A stretch of 22,781 bases of DNA, from assembly GCA_964559535.1 (NCBI GenBank), contig CAZLIC010000074.1:1-22781 (forward strand), read 5' to 3'. Below are positions 15,191 through 22,750 of the stretch, one piece after another (position 1 is the stretch's first letter; the number at the start of each line of letters is the position of its first letter). The notes under the pieces were generated by a model. That model was not told the origin of the DNA. It searched no databases and was given only the letters and a program-made list of their open reading frames with translations. The position numbers were made by a program, and so were the translations under genes. Source of the DNA: CAZLIC01 sp964559535. GTDB lineage: Bacteria; Pseudomonadota; Alphaproteobacteria; Rhodobacterales; Rhodobacteraceae.

Positions 15191-15621
15191 GGCATGTCCC
15201 CTTCCAGATGGTCGTTCCGCGCCTCGTACTCCGCCCGCGTCGCCCGCCGGTGATCGCCCGACAGGGCCAGGCCGGGCAGCGCCCGGTCCACGTAGATCTC
15301 GCTTTTCAGCGGCAGGTCGCGGGCGCCATCGAACAGCCCCGGCATCATCGCATGGTGCCCGTCGCCACCTTCCGCCCGGTACCACAGGTGTGACCCGCAC
15401 ACCCCGCAGAACGCCCGTTCGGCAAAACCCGAACTGGCAAACCGCACCACCGGCCCCGCCACCTCCAGCCCCTCGGCCGCCACCGGCACACAGACAAACA
15501 GCCCGCCCGACCAGCGCTGGCACATCCGGCAATGGCACACCGCCGTGAACCCCCGGTGACGGGCCACCGTCACCTGGACCGCCCCGCACAGGCAGTGGCC
15601 CTGCATTCCTGAACCGCTCAA
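15187..15621 (-). CDS. GFA family zinc protein, first of a pair
   Basis: This protein has about 144 residues with CLCGAV, VCHCRMCQRWSGG and AFCGVCGSHLWY as zinc-binding cysteine motifs, and KSEIYVDRALPG near the end. Two starts are possible. TTG at 15621 has GGAGG five bases upstream and overlaps the previous stop (TTGA). ATG at 15606 has AGGA directly abutting it and gives 139 residues starting MQGHCLCGAV. I prefer TTG for the ribosome-binding site and because neighbouring genes use the same overlap style. Whether the neighbouring GFA gene arose by duplication is unclear, since the two differ considerably. Confidence 0.82.
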   Translation of the reverse strand: MSGSGMQGHCLCGAVQVTVARHRGFTAVCHCRMCQRWSGGLFVCVPVAAEGLEVAGPVVRFASSGFAERAFCGVCGSHLWYRAEGGDGHHAMMPGLFDGARDLPLKSEIYVDRALPGLALSGDHRRATRAEYEARNDHLEGDMP

Positions 15622-16016
15622 TTCGGCCTCCGGATCATGCTCTGGCTGGCCACCATGGCCTCGATCGCCTGCCGGTACATCTGCGCCGGGCCGATCTCCC
15701 AGATCTCTGCCTCGCCCGTCTCCCAGGCCCCGCGCCACTGGCGATAATTCGCGGCGAAATCTGCCCCGCGCAGGTCAAACGGTGGAATCGCCGCCACGCC
15801 TTCGGGGAACAGCGCCGACAGGTAGAAGGGGGCCAGCCCGATCATCGGCATGCCGGGCCGCGACGAGGTCACGATCATGGAAACCACCGGCTGCCCCACC
15901 TTGTGCCCAAGGTCCGAGGGTTCATCCACACGGCCCACATACACGTCCACCGGCCGCAGACCCGCGACGCTGCCGAACCGGTAGAACCCGCCCGCTTCCA
16001 GCCTAATCAGCGACAC
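15618..16016 (-). CDS. Hypothetical protein in the glt gene string
   Basis: A 132-residue protein that I do not recognise. It runs LIRLEAGGFYRFGSVAGLRP, DVYVGRVDEPSDLG, QPVVSMIVTSSRPGMPMIGLAPF, then ends with an amphipathic helix ETGEAEIWEIGPAQMYRQAIEAMV. It has no cysteine-rich motif, signal peptide or membrane segment; probably cytoplasmic. The GTG at 16016 overlaps the end of the upstream gene, with AGGGGG six bases before it. The longer in-frame opening back to 16172 only shadows that gene. High GC and codon use match the host, so it is probably a resident gene. Coupled on both sides. Confidence 0.7.
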   Translation of the reverse strand: MSLIRLEAGGFYRFGSVAGLRPVDVYVGRVDEPSDLGHKVGQPVVSMIVTSSRPGMPMIGLAPFYLSALFPEGVAAIPPFDLRGADFAANYRQWRGAWETGEAEIWEIGPAQMYRQAIEAMVASQSMIRRPN

Positions 16017-16722
16017 GCACCACCCCCTGCGGCAGCGACGAAAGCACCGCGTCGCATTCGTACAGCGGTTCGGTTGCGGCAAAGCCCGGCTCGCCCGGAA
16101 AGATGAACTGCACGGGGCTGCCGTTGATCGGCGCATAGCCATCGCCGCCGTCCCACTCGCTGGGGCCGGCAAAGAAGTTGCGCCATTCGGGGTTGATGTA
16201 CTCGTTGCCCTTGCTGCGCCGCATCAGGTTGCCCTCGGGGTCGGTCTCCTCGTACTGGAACTCGGTCTCCTGCAGGGTGATGCCGTCAATCACCACGGTC
16301 CGCCCCGTCAGCCGGTCAAAGCCGCGCACCTTGCTGCGGCTGCCGTCATCGCGCGACAGGCTGAAGATGAAGCTGTCCATCCCCTCGGACAGCAGCGTGC
16401 TGAACGACGACGGGTCGGCCGCCCCGGCATCCAGCGTCTGCTTCACCGTGGGGAAGAAGTCATAGCTTTCCACCCACTCGGCCTCGCGGTTGATCCGGCT
16501 CAGGAAGTACATGCTTTCCTGGTCGAAATCCGCGCGCCACTGGTCGCCCGGCGCGTCTGCGCTGCACTTGTAGTAGTTCGACACCCGGCACGCCCGCGCC
16601 TGCACCGTCAGCCACATGCTGCAGCCCTCGGGCGGGGTGAAGGTGCCAGCCGCGCGGGTGGGAGTGGCCGTGAAAAGGCCGAGGACTATGATCGCGACCG
16701 CATATTCTGCTCTTTGCATCAT
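16003..16722 (-). CDS. Hypothetical exported protein
   Basis: A 239-residue protein with a signal peptide (MMQRAEYAVAIIVLGLFTATPTRAA, cleavage near 24) and four cysteines in the mature part (EGCSMW, RACRVSNYYKC, YECDAV), so periplasmic with possible disulfides. Recognisable blocks are GDQWRADFDQESMYFLSRI, DSFIFSLSRDDGSRSKVRGFDRLTGRTVVIDG, NEYINPEWRNFF and GSPVQFIFPGEPGF. I recall similar uncharacterised proteins in Rhodobacteraceae but no function. The start is one of two adjacent ATGs (16722 or 16719), which overlap the TGA of the upstream gene and follow GAAAGAGA. The signal-peptide codons are noticeably more AT-rich than the rest. Confidence 0.75.
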   Translation of the reverse strand: MMQRAEYAVAIIVLGLFTATPTRAAGTFTPPEGCSMWLTVQARACRVSNYYKCSADAPGDQWRADFDQESMYFLSRINREAEWVESYDFFPTVKQTLDAGAADPSSFSTLLSEGMDSFIFSLSRDDGSRSKVRGFDRLTGRTVVIDGITLQETEFQYEETDPEGNLMRRSKGNEYINPEWRNFFAGPSEWDGGDGYAPINGSPVQFIFPGEPGFAATEPLYECDAVLSSLPQGVVRVAD

Positions 16723-17504
16723 TCTCTTTCCACCAGATCCACAATTTTCCCGAAGCGAGCCCAGCCCATATTCCTCATGAGCCAGTCTGCCGACAACGGC
16801 GATTCTTCGCACCTTTCTGAATAGCACCACTGCTCGTAGGGCTCTTCTGCTGCCACAACTAAATATGACGCTACTGAAAGGTAGTCGCCTCCCGACTTCG
16901 GCTGGCTAACTCTCATATTGTCGAATACCATTCCGAGTAGCGCGTACCGAGATACCCGAACTCCAGAAAAATGGATAGATGTCCCGGTCAGTGGCGGGCC
17001 AACTGAATTTGGCCCCTCGAAGAGAAGGATCAACCCGTTGCTTTCAAGATTCCCGCGCTCTTCAACACGGCCAAGTACTGTTTCGCCGGATAACGCCCAC
17101 TCTGCCCGTAAAAACTTGTGCGACGTCAATTCAAGGCAGCCGACAACGTCTGCCGAAATGTTGACGGTACGTGGGAGCTTCTCCACCAAAGATTCCCTCG
17201 CAGGGTTAGTCTCCATGTCCGGACACGGTATCTGTTGATCAATGACATCGCTGCCCTTTCTTGTCCTTATCTCGCAGACAGGGGAGAAAGCAACGCCATC
17301 AATCCCAAAGCGTGCCTTCGCCCTTGTTTCAAAGGAAACACGATAGGCGGTCTTCCCCGATCCGATGCAGCCTGGGTAGCTTTCCAGAACCTCGAAAGGA
17401 GCGATGGTCACCGCCTGACCGTCAGCGTGAACGCCTGACGCAAGCAACACTGTTGCCACGACTGCAACTCCGCTGCTCTTGAGATTGCGTCGACTAACCC
17501 ACAT
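16719..17504 (-). CDS. Hypothetical exported protein of foreign composition
   Basis: A 261-residue protein that I do not recognise. A signal peptide spans about 1-27 (basic MWVSRRNLK, then SSGVAVVATVLLASGVHA). The mature part has six cysteines (PGCIGS, PVCEIR, IPCPDM, VGCLEL, QWCYSERCEE), which suggests disulfides in the periplasm. Hand counts give 48% and 52% GC in two 60-base samples, against about 70% in gltB, and it uses AGA, ATA and TTA-type codons rare around it, so it was probably acquired. It starts at ATG 17504, 11 bp after the gltD stop (GTG at 17507 is an alternative), and ends in an ATGATG/TGA overlap with the next gene. Insertion therefore kept the gene string coupled. Confidence 0.72.
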   Translation of the reverse strand: MWVSRRNLKSSGVAVVATVLLASGVHADGQAVTIAPFEVLESYPGCIGSGKTAYRVSFETRAKARFGIDGVAFSPVCEIRTRKGSDVIDQQIPCPDMETNPARESLVEKLPRTVNISADVVGCLELTSHKFLRAEWALSGETVLGRVEERGNLESNGLILLFEGPNSVGPPLTGTSIHFSGVRVSRYALLGMVFDNMRVSQPKSGGDYLSVASYLVVAAEEPYEQWCYSERCEESPLSADWLMRNMGWARFGKIVDLVERE

Positions 17505-17515
17505 CACGAACTCGC

Positions 17516-18952
17516 CTACTCCGCCGCCACTGCCGCCGCAGGCCCCATCCAGGCCAGCATCGCATCCGCCGCCTCGCGCCCGTCGCGGATGGCCCAGACC
17601 ACCAGCGACGCGCCCCGCACGATGTCGCCCACCGCATAGACGCCCGGCAGGCTGGTCGCATGCGTGCCGAAATCGGCGCGGATGGTGCCCCAGCGGGTGA
17701 CCTTCAACTCGGGCACGCCCCACAGCGCGGGCTGGTCCTCGGGCTCGAACCCCAGCGCCATGATCACCAGGTCGGCCGGTTCCACATAGTCGGCGTTTTC
17801 AATCACTTCCGGGGCCTGCCGCCCGGTGGCGTCGGGCTGGCCCAGCCGCATCCGCTGCACGATCACCCCGTCCACGACCGTGCCGCCGGTAAACCCCTTG
17901 GGCGCCGACAGCCAGACGAACTCGACGCCCTCTTCCTCGGCGTTCGCCGTTTCGCGCTGCGACCCCGGCATGTTTGCCCGGTCACGCCGGTACAGGCACT
18001 TCACCGACAGCGCGCCCTGCCGCACCGCGGTGCGCACACAGTCCATCGCCGTGTCGCCCCCGCCGATCACCACCACCCGCTTGCCCTTGGCGTCCATCGT
18101 GCCGTCATCGAACGCGGCGACGTCATCGCCAAAGCCCTTGCGGTTGCTGGCCGTCAGGAAATCCAGCGCCGGAACAATGCCCTGCGCCCCGCGCCCCGGT
18201 GCCGCCAGATCGCGCGCCTTGTACACACCCGTGGCGATCAGCACCGCATCATGCCGCCCGCGGATGGCGTCAAAGGCAATGTCCGCCCCCACATTGCAGT
18301 TCAGCACGAACTGGACGCCGCCCGCTTCCAGCTGCTCGATCCGCCGCATCACCACCGGCTTCTCCAGCTTGAAGCCGGGAATGCCATAGGTCATCAGCCC
18401 GCCCGCCCTGTCGTAACGGTCATACACCGTCACCTGCACCCCCGCCCGGCGCAGCCGGTCAGCCGCGGCCAGCCCCCCCGGCCCGGCGCCGATAATGCCC
18501 ACCGATTCCGCCCGCTCCGCATGCGGCCGGATCGGCTGCACCCAGCCCTCTTCCCAGGCCATGTCGGTGATGTACTTCTCGACCGACCCGATGGTGACGG
18601 TGCCGTGGCCCGACGTCTCGATCACGCAGTTGCCTTCGCACAGCCGGTCCTGCGGGCAGATGCGGCCGCAGATTTCGGGGAAGGTGTTCGTGGCCTGCGA
18701 CAGGTCATAGGCTTCCTGCAGCCGACCCTCGGCGGTCATCCGCAGCCAGTCGGGAATGTTGTTGTGCAGCGGGCAGTGGCTTTGGCAGTAGGGCACGCCG
18801 CACTGGCTGCACCGCCCCGCCTGTTCCTCGGCCTTTGCCCGGGCGTACTCGCCGTAAATCTCGCCAAAGTCCTTGGCGCGCAAGGAAGGCGGGCGCTTGT
18901 CGGGCATCTCGCGCCCGACCGTGACAAAGCGCAGCATCTTTTCCTTGGCCAT
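17516..18952 (-). CDS. gltD: Glutamate synthase (NADPH), small subunit
   Basis: GltD takes electrons from NADPH through FAD and iron-sulfur clusters to GltB. The protein has 478 residues. Two N-terminal cysteine clusters are present: Cys48, 51, 56, 60 (CSQCGVPYCQSHC) and Cys95, 99, 105, 109 (CGRICPQDRLCEGNC). FAD binding uses GAGPGG (155-160) and NADPH binding uses VVVIGGGDTA (293-302); AVGDIVRGASLVVWAIRDGR near the C terminus is the second FAD contact. The ATG at 18952 has GGGAG 8 bases upstream and matches the family start MAKEKMLRFV; an ATG at 18994 would add 14 unconserved residues. First gene of the string that ends with gltB. Confidence 0.97.
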   Translation of the reverse strand: MAKEKMLRFVTVGREMPDKRPPSLRAKDFGEIYGEYARAKAEEQAGRCSQCGVPYCQSHCPLHNNIPDWLRMTAEGRLQEAYDLSQATNTFPEICGRICPQDRLCEGNCVIETSGHGTVTIGSVEKYITDMAWEEGWVQPIRPHAERAESVGIIGAGPGGLAAADRLRRAGVQVTVYDRYDRAGGLMTYGIPGFKLEKPVVMRRIEQLEAGGVQFVLNCNVGADIAFDAIRGRHDAVLIATGVYKARDLAAPGRGAQGIVPALDFLTASNRKGFGDDVAAFDDGTMDAKGKRVVVIGGGDTAMDCVRTAVRQGALSVKCLYRRDRANMPGSQRETANAEEEGVEFVWLSAPKGFTGGTVVDGVIVQRMRLGQPDATGRQAPEVIENADYVEPADLVIMALGFEPEDQPALWGVPELKVTRWGTIRADFGTHATSLPGVYAVGDIVRGASLVVWAIRDGREAADAMLAWMGPAAAVAAE

Positions 18953-19018
18953 GACGGCGGCTCCCGGCAGTTTGGGCGTGGCTGCGCAACGCATAGATCA
19001 GGGCCACGACGAATGAAA

Positions 19019-19033
19019 GTCAGCAATGCTGAC
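19019..19033. promoter_or_regulatory. Palindrome in the gltD upstream region
   Basis: GTCAGC (19019-19024) and GCTGAC (19028-19033) flank AAT, 67 bp upstream of the gltD start. TCA...TGA within it fits the T-N11-A shape bound by many LysR-type regulators, so it could be an operator for the glt genes. No convincing -35/-10 pair was found next to it. Confidence 0.35.
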
Positions 19034-19043
19034 ACAATTATGG

Positions 19044-19090
19044 AAAAAACTGCGCCGCCGCGCGGCAACCGGCGGAATAGTGCGTTTTTT
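19044..19090. terminator. Bidirectional terminator between uppP and gltD
   Basis: AAAAAAC (19044-19050) pairs with GTTTTTT (19084-19090), and CCGCC (19055-19059) pairs with GGCGG (19071-19075) inside, so both strands give a GC stem followed by a run of T. On the - strand it would end uppP transcription and insulate gltD. The middle is imperfectly paired. Confidence 0.5.
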
Positions 19091-19115
19091 AGGTAACTAA
19101 GGCTGACCTAACCGA

Positions 19116-19916
19116 TCACAGCCCCACGGCCAACAGCCCCAACGTGACGCTGCCCACGATGATTCGCCACCAGCCGAACACCGCAAAGCCCCGCTTCGTT
19201 ACAAAATCCAGCAGCCACCGCACAACCACGACGGCAGCCACAAAGGCCGCCAGGAACCCTACGCCGATCTGCAACCAGGCATCCGTGTCCAGCATGGCCC
19301 GGTTTTTCATCAGATCATAGGCAAAGGCCCCCGCCATCGTCGGCATCGACAGGAAGAAGCTGAACTCCGCCGCCGCCCGGCGGCTGGCCCCCAGCAACAG
19401 CGCGCCCACGATGGTCGCGCCCGACCGCGAAACCCCCGGCACCATCGCCAGGCACTGAATGGCGCCGATCGCCAGCGCCCGCGACAACGGCAGGTCCTGC
19501 GCCTCGGCATAGCGGGGGGTCAGCGCCAAGCGGTCCACCACCAAGAGCACCACGCCGCCCAGAATCAGCATCACGGCGATCAGCCAGGGCGTCTCGAACA
19601 GCACGGTCTTGATGATGTCATGCGCCAGCACCCCCACCACCACGGCAGGCAGGAAGGCCAGCCAGACCCCGGCAAACAGCCGCTGCGCACCCCGGTCATG
19701 CGGCAAGGCGCGCAGGATGCCGATGATCCGCGCCGCATACACCGACAGAATCGCCAGAATCGCGCCCAGCTGGATCATCACCTCAAAGGCACGCCCGGTG
19801 CTTTCAAACCCGAGGAAATGCCCCAACAGAAGGATGTGCCCGGTGGACGACACGGGGATGAACTCGGTCAGCCCCTCGACAATGCCCAGTACCAGGGCCG
19901 AAGCCAGCCCGTCCAA
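19116..19916 (-). CDS. uppP: Undecaprenyl-diphosphatase (UppP/BacA)
   Basis: This 266-residue integral membrane enzyme dephosphorylates undecaprenyl diphosphate to recycle the lipid carrier for peptidoglycan and other envelope polymers. The two family signatures are EGLTEFIPVSSTGH (14-27) and PGVSRSGAT (160-168), which form the active site; multiple hydrophobic segments surround them. The start is most likely TTG at 19916, three bases after the upstream stop, because M-DGLASALVLGIVEG matches family N termini and no ATG or GTG is nearby. The upstream in-frame ATG at 19988 would read through the end of the neighbouring gene. The ribosome-binding site is poor, so translation probably depends on the upstream gene. 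Confidence 0.95.
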   Translation of the reverse strand: MDGLASALVLGIVEGLTEFIPVSSTGHILLLGHFLGFESTGRAFEVMIQLGAILAILSVYAARIIGILRALPHDRGAQRLFAGVWLAFLPAVVVGVLAHDIIKTVLFETPWLIAVMLILGGVVLLVVDRLALTPRYAEAQDLPLSRALAIGAIQCLAMVPGVSRSGATIVGALLLGASRRAAAEFSFFLSMPTMAGAFAYDLMKNRAMLDTDAWLQIGVGFLAAFVAAVVVVRWLLDFVTKRGFAVFGWWRIIVGSVTLGLLAVGL

Positions 19917-19918
19917 CC

Positions 19919-20902
19919 TCAGGTCTTCTTCAGGTTCTTGGCGCTGGCCTTGATGGCCGCATACTGGCCCGAGGGGCGGTAGCGCCACAGGTACTCGGGC
20001 AGCACCGCCTCCATCGCCGTGGCCGTCACGCCCAGGTCTGCCAGACCCTTCGCCCCCGGCGCCACCACATTGTCCACCGTCAGGCTGGCCAGCTGGTCGC
20101 GCGTGATCAGGCTGTTGGGCACCAGCCCCATCGACACCGCCTGCACCATGTCCATCACAAAGGCCACCGGGCGCATGGCGAAAATCGGCACGCTCAGCAC
20201 CAGACGGCGGCGCTGGATCACCGCCAGCATCTTGTGCATCAGGTCGCTGAAACTGGCCACCTCCGGCCCGCCCAGCTCGTACACCCCCGCCGCATCGCCG
20301 GTGACGGCGTTGAACACCGCCTGCGCCACGTCATCTACATAGACCGGCTGGAACTTCGCGTCGCCGCCCGCAATCGGCAGCACCGGCCCCAGCCGGGCCA
20401 TCGCGCCAAAGCGGTTGAAGAACCCGTCCTCGGGCCCAAAAATCACCGAAGGGCGCAGGATCACGGCCCGCGGGAACGCCGCCAGCACCCCCGCCTCGCC
20501 CGCGGCCTTGGTCTGGCCATAGATCGAAGGTGCCGCCACACCGGCACCAATGGCCGAAAGCTGCACCATCCGCGCCACGCCTTCTTCGGCCGCGATCCGC
20601 GCCACCCGCGCGGCCCCCTCGGCCTGCACGGCTTCAAAATTGTTGGCCCCGCCACGGTCGAACGTGCCCACGCAGTTCACCACCGCCCGCGCCCCGCGCA
20701 CGGCAGCCCGCACCGACGCATCGTCGCGGATGTTGGCGAACACCGGTTCCACCTGCCCCGGCGTGCCATAGGGGCGCACGAACAGCGCCTCGTTCGGACG
20801 GCGCACCGCCACCCGCACACGCCAGCCCGCCTTGGCAAAGCGCCGCGCCACATAGCGCCCCACAAACCCCGACCCGCCAATGATGGTGACCAGATTGTCC
20901 AC
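19919..20902 (-). CDS. NAD(P)-binding protein, NDUFA9-like (complex I-associated, atypical SDR)
   Basis: A 327-residue Rossmann-fold protein. The nucleotide-binding loop is GGSGFVG (9-15) after strand VTII, with RVRVAVRRPNE following. YGQTK (128-132) has the YxxxK form, and AVILRPSVIFGPEDGFFNRF and PVYVDDVAQAVFNAV are typical of the NDUFA9/complex I-associated subgroup. In alphaproteobacteria such proteins are often annotated as complex I NDUFA9 subunit family proteins; a role in complex I here is family knowledge, not shown by context. The start is GTG at 20902 with AGGGG seven bases upstream; an in-frame ATG at 20974 adds residues not resembling the fold. It ends immediately before the uppP start, so the two are likely cotranscribed. 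Confidence 0.9.
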   Translation of the reverse strand: MDNLVTIIGGSGFVGRYVARRFAKAGWRVRVAVRRPNEALFVRPYGTPGQVEPVFANIRDDASVRAAVRGARAVVNCVGTFDRGGANNFEAVQAEGAARVARIAAEEGVARMVQLSAIGAGVAAPSIYGQTKAAGEAGVLAAFPRAVILRPSVIFGPEDGFFNRFGAMARLGPVLPIAGGDAKFQPVYVDDVAQAVFNAVTGDAAGVYELGGPEVASFSDLMHKMLAVIQRRRLVLSVPIFAMRPVAFVMDMVQAVSMGLVPNSLITRDQLASLTVDNVVAPGAKGLADLGVTATAMEAVLPEYLWRYRPSGQYAAIKASAKNLKKT

Positions 20903-20986
20903 GGTTGCACCCCTGTTGCCTTGCGCCAGCGTGCCGCACGGATACCGCCCGCCACGCCGCCAAACAAGGCGCATTCCGCCGCGCCC

Positions 20987-22348
20987 CTAGGGCCGGTACA
21001 GCTCGGCCGCATCGCCCAGATAGCCGTCCCAGGCGAACCAATAGCTGATTTGCCCCGCCACCCGCGCCAACTCGGTGCCGTCAGGCCCCACCAGCGCGGC
21101 CTCGGTCACCCGCCACGCCGCCCCACCGCCATCCGTCAGCCCCGCCCCGGCTGCCTTGAATCGCCGCGTCCCGCGCTCATAGGCGCGCACGCTGCGGCTG
21201 TCGGCATCGCCCAGCAGCACAATGTCCAGATCACCCACCCGGTCGTTCAGCACCGGCTGCCGCGCAAACGCCGCCAGCGGCCAGGCCTTGGCCGCACCGA
21301 ACCGCTGGATGCCGAACACATAGTCCTTGTTGCGCAGCCGTTTGTCGGCCAGTGCAGGAAACATCAGGTCGGGCGAGGCGAAGTAGTCGCGGTACACCAC
21401 GCCCGAGCCGTAGTCGCGCCGGTAGCCGGTCTCCAGCGCCAGCACGGTGGTACCCGGATTCGCGGCCTTCCACGCATCCCAGCGCGCAATCACCACCGGC
21501 AACCGGTCCAGCACGATGCCGCTGTCGGCCAGCGGTCCCACCACCGGCTGGCCGGTGAACTGGTTCCACAGCGTATGCGTCTGCCGGTCGAACATCAGCT
21601 TGTTCGACCGGTACAGAAACCCCGATGACCCAAAGACAAATGGCCGCGGCCGCCCCGGCACGCGGGTGGAAAACAGGATGCCCGCGCCGCACAGCGTGCA
21701 ATAGGCCAGCGCTACCGGCATGCCGCCGATGGTGTCGTTGAACATCTCGTGCCAGCCCATGATGCGCAGCGGATAGGCCCGCACATCGCCGTTGATCGCC
21801 ACGCCGAACACCAGGTCGTCGTCGCGCAGGTACCCGGCCGCCCCGGCCGCCACCATGGCCGGATTGTCCAGCGAGGGGATTCCGTCCTTCACCACCCCAC
21901 CCCAGGCAATCTCTTCAATGCGGATGCGGGCTCGGTCGCGCGCCAGGAACTGCGGCCGCAGGAAAGACTCGAATTCGGGATCGATCTGAAGGTGGATGTC
22001 GCGCATCAGGCGGATGAAGTCCGGGTGCGGCACCACCTCGGGATGCGCCTCCTGCCACAGCATCCAGCCGAACCAGTCCCCGCCCTTGCCACCCGTCACC
22101 GCACGCAGCGTGCGGTCGATGTCCGCCTCCCGTTCGGGGCGAAACCGCAGGACCAGAATCAGGCCCGCGGCAAGGTCGGCCCGGCGGTCGCGGCGAATGG
22201 CGGCCAACGCGGCATCGGCTTCGCCCGCCGTTCCAGCCAGCACCGCCCACACCAGATCGTAGGCCGGAGTCGCACCCTGCGCCCGCACACGCGACGACGC
22301 GGCCAGCACCGCACCCGTCACCAGCAAAGCCCGCCTCGAGATCGTCAT
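20987..22348 (-). CDS. DUF3179 domain-containing exported protein
   Basis: A 453-residue protein. The N terminus MTISRRALLVTGAVLAASSRVRA has a twin-arginine SRRALL motif and a cleavage site near Ala23, which suggests Tat export. The DUF3179 part has IPSLDNPAMV, DLVFGVAINGDVRAYPLRIM, GWHEMFNDTIGGMPVALAYCTLCGAG with a CxxC pair, and GSSGFLYRSNKLMFDRQTHTLWNQFTG. The family function is not established; the CxxC and Tat export could mean cofactor binding, which is inference. The ATG at 22348 follows AGGAG at six bases. The next - strand gene begins 84 bp downstream of its stop, so they may or may not share a transcript. The 132 bp to the tRNA hold only the tRNA promoter. Confidence 0.88.
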   Translation of the reverse strand: MTISRRALLVTGAVLAASSRVRAQGATPAYDLVWAVLAGTAGEADAALAAIRRDRRADLAAGLILVLRFRPEREADIDRTLRAVTGGKGGDWFGWMLWQEAHPEVVPHPDFIRLMRDIHLQIDPEFESFLRPQFLARDRARIRIEEIAWGGVVKDGIPSLDNPAMVAAGAAGYLRDDDLVFGVAINGDVRAYPLRIMGWHEMFNDTIGGMPVALAYCTLCGAGILFSTRVPGRPRPFVFGSSGFLYRSNKLMFDRQTHTLWNQFTGQPVVGPLADSGIVLDRLPVVIARWDAWKAANPGTTVLALETGYRRDYGSGVVYRDYFASPDLMFPALADKRLRNKDYVFGIQRFGAAKAWPLAAFARQPVLNDRVGDLDIVLLGDADSRSVRAYERGTRRFKAAGAGLTDGGGAAWRVTEAALVGPDGTELARVAGQISYWFAWDGYLGDAAELYRP

Positions 22349-22436
22349 GGCTGTCTCCTATGGATGTCCTCTGGTCCTTCGCCCGTCGGGTCCCACGGTT
22401 TCCGCCGGGAACGTGAATGTGAACGCGCGGCGCCCG

Positions 22437-22465
22437 TTGACACCGCCGTCGGGCACCCGTACAGA
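22437..22465 (+). promoter_or_regulatory. Promoter of tRNA-Leu
   Basis: A perfect -35 hexamer TTGACA (22437-22442) and TACAGA (22460-22465) are exactly 17 bp apart, with the tRNA beginning 15 bp later. Spacing and position fit a strong housekeeping promoter. Confidence 0.75.
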
Positions 22466-22480
22466 GCCGCCCACGACATC

Positions 22481-22565
22481 GCCCAGATGGCGGAATTGGT
22501 AGACGCGCTGGTTTCAGGTACCAGTGCCGCAAGGCGTGGAGGTTCGAGTCCTCTTCTGGGCACCA
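22481..22565 (+). tRNA. tRNA-Leu, anticodon CAG
   Basis: The acceptor stem GCCCAGA (22481-22487) pairs with TCTGGGC (22555-22561), then discriminator A and encoded CCA (22563-22565). The anticodon stem CTGGT/ACCAG (22508-22512, 22520-22524) holds the loop TTCAGGT with CAG at 22515-22517, reading CUG leucine codons. A long variable arm (GCCGCAAGGCG), as in class II tRNAs, and a TTCGAGT T-loop between GAGG and CCTC complete the fold. Confidence 0.96.
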
Positions 22566-22622
22566 AAATCTGCCGCTAAGTGTTTGAACTTGCTTGACAA
22601 GTCAACCTTAGCGGCAGGATTT
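22566..22622. repeat. Long inverted repeat directly after tRNA-Leu
   Basis: CTGCCGCTAAG (22570-22580) and CTTAGCGGCAG (22607-22617) are perfect complements. AAAT and ATTT extend the stem past one bulged G, and the 26-base interior can pair further (ACTTG/CAAGT). It could terminate tRNA transcription, though only TTT follows, or it could belong to an attachment site. Confidence 0.65.
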
Positions 22623-22657
22623 GTGGCCACACCCGTATCCACATTCGGGTGTTTGGG

Positions 22658-22750
22658 ATGCCAAGGATCACAGTGAAATATGTCAAGACGGACCCCCGGA
22701 ACGGGAACCTGATTTACCGCAGGCGCGGCTTTGTTGCGCAAATCCGCTGA
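22658..22750 (+). pseudogene. Possible N-terminal remnant of a phage-type (tyrosine recombinase) integrase
   Basis: A 30-codon ORF, MPRITVKYVKTDPRNGNLIYRRR..., ends in TGA at 22748-22750. The MPRITVKYV opening followed by a short charged turn and YRR resembles the N-terminal arm-binding part of tRNA-targeting integrases; this is from memory of the family, not an alignment. Full enzymes have 300-400 residues, so this would be a frameshifted or truncated gene, or the window end hides its continuation in another frame. Its place 92 bp after a tRNA 3' end fits an integrase. There is no clear ribosome-binding site. Confidence 0.4.

Noticed and set aside
17660..19096. A 478-codon open frame opposite gltD
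   Set aside because: Same kind of antisense shadow; gltD is certain.
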